NCBI RefSeq assembly: GCF_001767295.1
Contig: NZ_CP014944.1
Coordinates: 3,224,001-3,288,000, forward strand
DNA length: 64,000 nt
Direction: 5' to 3'
Source of the DNA: Colwellia sp. PAMC 20917
GTDB taxonomy: Bacteria; Pseudomonadota; Gammaproteobacteria; Enterobacterales; Alteromonadaceae
Positions 62,076 to 64,000 of the stretch are shown here, piece by piece. The notes under the pieces were generated by a model. It was not told the origin of the DNA and did no database searches. It worked only from the letters and a program-made list of their open reading frames with translations. Position numbers and translations under genes: made by a program. Every line of letters begins with the position of its first letter. Positions within the stretch are counted from its first letter, which is position 1.

Positions 62076-63041
62076 TTATTTGCCGCGTCTAAAGCTGCGA
62101 GATGTGGTGCTTTTGCTGTTTCTAAAGCTGGAGCTTTTTGAGTAGCTAGACTTCTTTGCGTATGAACTATTGGTACTAAATCGCTTTGCACTGGTTTGTG
62201 CCGTACTACTTTGTTTAGAAAGGCTAGATGACCCCGTCCGACTTTTACTGTAAGTACTGTTATATTTTTGACCGCGGCTTTGAAATGATTTTTTTGTACG
62301 GGTATCTAAATCATTTTGTTTTTTTAATTGGCTTGGTGAACTATAGCGAGTTCGGCCGTAATCATTATAATAACTGTAGTTTCTTGAACGACCCCAATCA
62401 TTATATGAAGTGCGGCGAGAACCAAATACATCACCCATCATTGAATACATGCCATACCATGCCCAAAAAGACATACCATTGCTTCCTTGCGTCCAACTAC
62501 CATAACTTGGATTGCCAATTAACTGTTCTCCGGTACCAAAGTCCTGAGCATTATTGGCTTGTTTACTTTGTGCTTTTGATAACGAGTTAACGCGCGGCAA
62601 AACCCCATCAGACATGTCAGCAAGCACATTGAGTGGATCGCTTAATGCGTCAGAGTAAAGTACTGGGTCAGCGGCAAGATAAATGTTAACCAGTTCATTG
62701 AAGATATCTTCTTTACTGGCAAACATACTTGGTTGATTTTTAATGGTTGCTAAACGGTCAAGTAGCGACAAATACATTGGACCTTTTGTCGTCGCATCTT
62801 TGTTAAATTCGTTAATTAATTGCGTAAGATGAGGTTTTTGCTGTTGAAGTTTTTCAGCATATTGATGAATTAAACTGGCATTACGTACCTGACCATCCGT
62901 TAAGGCGTCAGCTAATTGTTGAATACGAAGCTCAGTGATTGGCGTTTGTTGTTTAATTTTTTCTTCGAAGGGATCAGAGCAACCGACTAAGAAAATAATC
63001 AAGCTTAAAAAAGCGTATTTGATGTGTTGCATTCCTGCCAT
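62076..63041 (-). CDS. Lipoprotein with a Ser/Arg/Lys/Tyr-rich tail
   Basis: The 321-residue protein has a lipoprotein signal with lipobox VGC (Cys21). A helical domain lies at about 25-180, then an aromatic Gly/Trp/Tyr-rich segment (SFWAWYGMYSMMGDVFGSRR). The last 110 residues are low-complexity Ser/Lys/Arg/Tyr sequence ending SFRRGK. The highly basic tail could bind peptidoglycan, LPS or nucleic acid. I do not recognise the family. It is the first gene of a two-gene unit with DUF350 and has the palindromic operator 104 bases upstream. Confidence 0.8.
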   Translation of the reverse strand: MAGMQHIKYAFLSLIIFLVGCSDPFEEKIKQQTPITELRIQQLADALTDGQVRNASLIHQYAEKLQQQKPHLTQLINEFNKDATTKGPMYLSLLDRLATIKNQPSMFASKEDIFNELVNIYLAADPVLYSDALSDPLNVLADMSDGVLPRVNSLSKAQSKQANNAQDFGTGEQLIGNPSYGSWTQGSNGMSFWAWYGMYSMMGDVFGSRRTSYNDWGRSRNYSYYNDYGRTRYSSPSQLKKQNDLDTRTKKSFQSRGQKYNSTYSKSRTGSSSLSKQSSTAQTSAKRFSTNSSYAKKSSYSKSSSFRNSKSTTSRSFRRGK

Positions 63042-63144
63042 AGTGTCCTCAAAAATGCTATTATTAACATATACTCAGGTTATTTGAGTACGAATTTGCT
63101 ATCTATATGTGTAATATATATAACACGTTATTAATAGCATCATA

Positions 63145-63157
63145 GACATAATATGTC
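63145..63157 (-). promoter_or_regulatory. Third copy of the 13-bp palindrome, at the lipoprotein promoter
   Basis: GACATAATATGTC is identical to the copy at 59281-59293. On the minus strand it overlaps TAGACA, which is followed after 17 bases by TATTAA, the same geometry as at the DUF2170 promoter. It lies between the lipoprotein gene and the divergent glnE. Confidence 0.75.
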
Positions 63158-63225
63158 TATTAATTCGTGATTTCATTTGAAATTCTTCTTCTTATCTTTT
63201 GCATAGTTAACAAATGGGTCATTAA

Positions 63226-64000
63226 ATGAATAAATCAACTCAGCTACCAAATATACTCTCCCTGCAACAGCAAAAAAGCACGCAATTGTTTAATCATCAA
63301 TACCCCGAAGCAACCGCTAATTTGTCCAAGCAACAACTCGCTGATTTTCATCAAGCATTAATGGCAAGTGACTTTATATTAAACAGTGCATTGCAGTGCC
63401 CTGACATTGTGGTGTCTTTATTTTCAAGTGAACGTGTTTACCAAACTGACTGTCCCAATTATCAGCAAATGCTTACTGAGCTGATTGCCCCTTGTGAAAG
63501 TGAAGAGCAATTACATAAAATCTTACGGCAGTTTCGTTTACAAGAGATGGTTAATATTGCCGTTGCTGACTTGTTGTTTGATCTTGAATTAACCTTGTCG
63601 TTAGAGCGTTTATCCGAACTCGCTGACCAGCTTATTTTAGCCGCATTAAACTGGTTAACATTACTCTGCCAAGAAAAATGGGGCATACCCAACAGCAAAA
63701 ATGGTGAGGTTCAACAACTGTTAGTTTATGGGATGGGCAAGCTAGGTGGACGTGAATTAAATTTTTCTTCTGATATCGATCTTATTTTTACCTACCCAGA
63801 AATGGGAGAAACACAAGGTGCTAGGCGTAGTCTTGATAATCAGCAATTTTTTATTCGTTTGGCACAAAAATTAATTACTGCCTTACATCAAAAAACGGCC
63901 GATGGTTTTGTTTATCGCGTTGATATGCGTTTACGTCCTTTTGGTGAAAGTGGTCCGCTTGTTTTAACCTTTAATGCCATGGAAGATTATTATCAAGAGC
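63226..64000 (+). CDS. glnE: GlnE, glutamine synthetase adenylyltransferase/deadenylase (5' part)
   Basis: The gene starts at ATG 63226 and runs off the window after 258 codons; the full protein is about 950 residues in relatives. The N-terminal nucleotidyltransferase shows GMGKLGGRELNFSSDIDLIF with the paired metal-binding aspartates. Next come LAQKLITALHQKTADGFVY and VDMRLRPFGESGPL, all diagnostic of GlnE. It adds or removes AMP from glutamine synthetase in response to PII and glutamine. It diverges from the lipoprotein operon. Confidence 0.96.
   Translation, partial: MNKSTQLPNILSLQQQKSTQLFNHQYPEATANLSKQQLADFHQALMASDFILNSALQCPDIVVSLFSSERVYQTDCPNYQQMLTELIAPCESEEQLHKILRQFRLQEMVNIAVADLLFDLELTLSLERLSELADQLILAALNWLTLLCQEKWGIPNSKNGEVQQLLVYGMGKLGGRELNFSSDIDLIFTYPEMGETQGARRSLDNQQFFIRLAQKLITALHQKTADGFVYRVDMRLRPFGESGPLVLTFNAMEDYYQE

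Overview
The window looks like chromosome from a marine gammaproteobacterium of the Alteromonadales, most like the Colwellia/Thalassotalea group. This is a judgement from AT-rich intergenic DNA, gene content (glnE, the qseE-qseG-qseF trio, a Braun-type lipoprotein, an MshQ-like protein, many c-di-GMP enzymes) and protein style. No search was run.

Layout. 0.4-3.2 kb: glpR and glpD, each preceded by a pair of 10-bp direct repeats that fit GlpR half-sites. 4.0-15.4 kb: a tightly packed, overlapping plus-strand signalling operon. It encodes a hybrid histidine kinase with five near-identical PAS repeats, CheR, a CheB catalytic domain, a receiver protein whose C-terminal half resembles the KaiA/RsbU fold, KaiB, KaiC split by a G8 frameshift, and a REC-PAS-GGDEF-EAL protein. 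15.5-20.0 kb: a 1500-residue MshQ-like surface protein on the minus strand. 20.4-26.2 kb: a PEP-CTERM remnant, a porin-like protein and two more c-di-GMP enzymes. 26.2-31.0 kb: a heavy-metal RND pump, its adaptor and a small His-rich protein.

31.5-43.6 kb: vitamin B12 uptake and lower-ligand/nucleotide-loop assembly. cobC is followed by a cobalamin riboswitch and btuD-btuC-cobT-cobS-cobU-cobQ-btuF. On the other strand a second cobalamin riboswitch precedes btuB and a beta-propeller-like lipoprotein. 44-48.7 kb: a MarR regulator and qseE-qseG-qseF, facing an EF-hand gene that has a sigma-54 promoter and two GlrR/QseF-type sites. 48.7-53.6 kb: housekeeping genes (rRNA pseudouridine synthase, RIO kinase, lytic transglycosylase, esterase). 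53.7-55.9 kb: an orphan gene between two decayed genes, a histidine kinase and a NorQ/CbbQ-type ATPase. 56.1-63.0 kb: lpp and a membrane-stress cluster (K+ channel, tandem ribbon-helix-helix-like protein, DUF2491, PspA, DUF2170, membrane spermidine-synthase-like protein, double DUF350 protein, lipoprotein). A 13-bp palindrome occurs three times at its promoters. glnE runs off the right end.

The most unusual content is the Kai-type operon. The kinase, methyl-transfer pair and receiver proteins could feed a KaiB-KaiC module whose output is cyclic di-GMP turnover. The receiver protein before kaiB has the two-domain plan of cyanobacterial KaiA. KaiC is interrupted exactly between its CII ATPase core and its autophosphorylation sites by a homopolymer that could be a slippage switch, a real lesion or a sequencing error.
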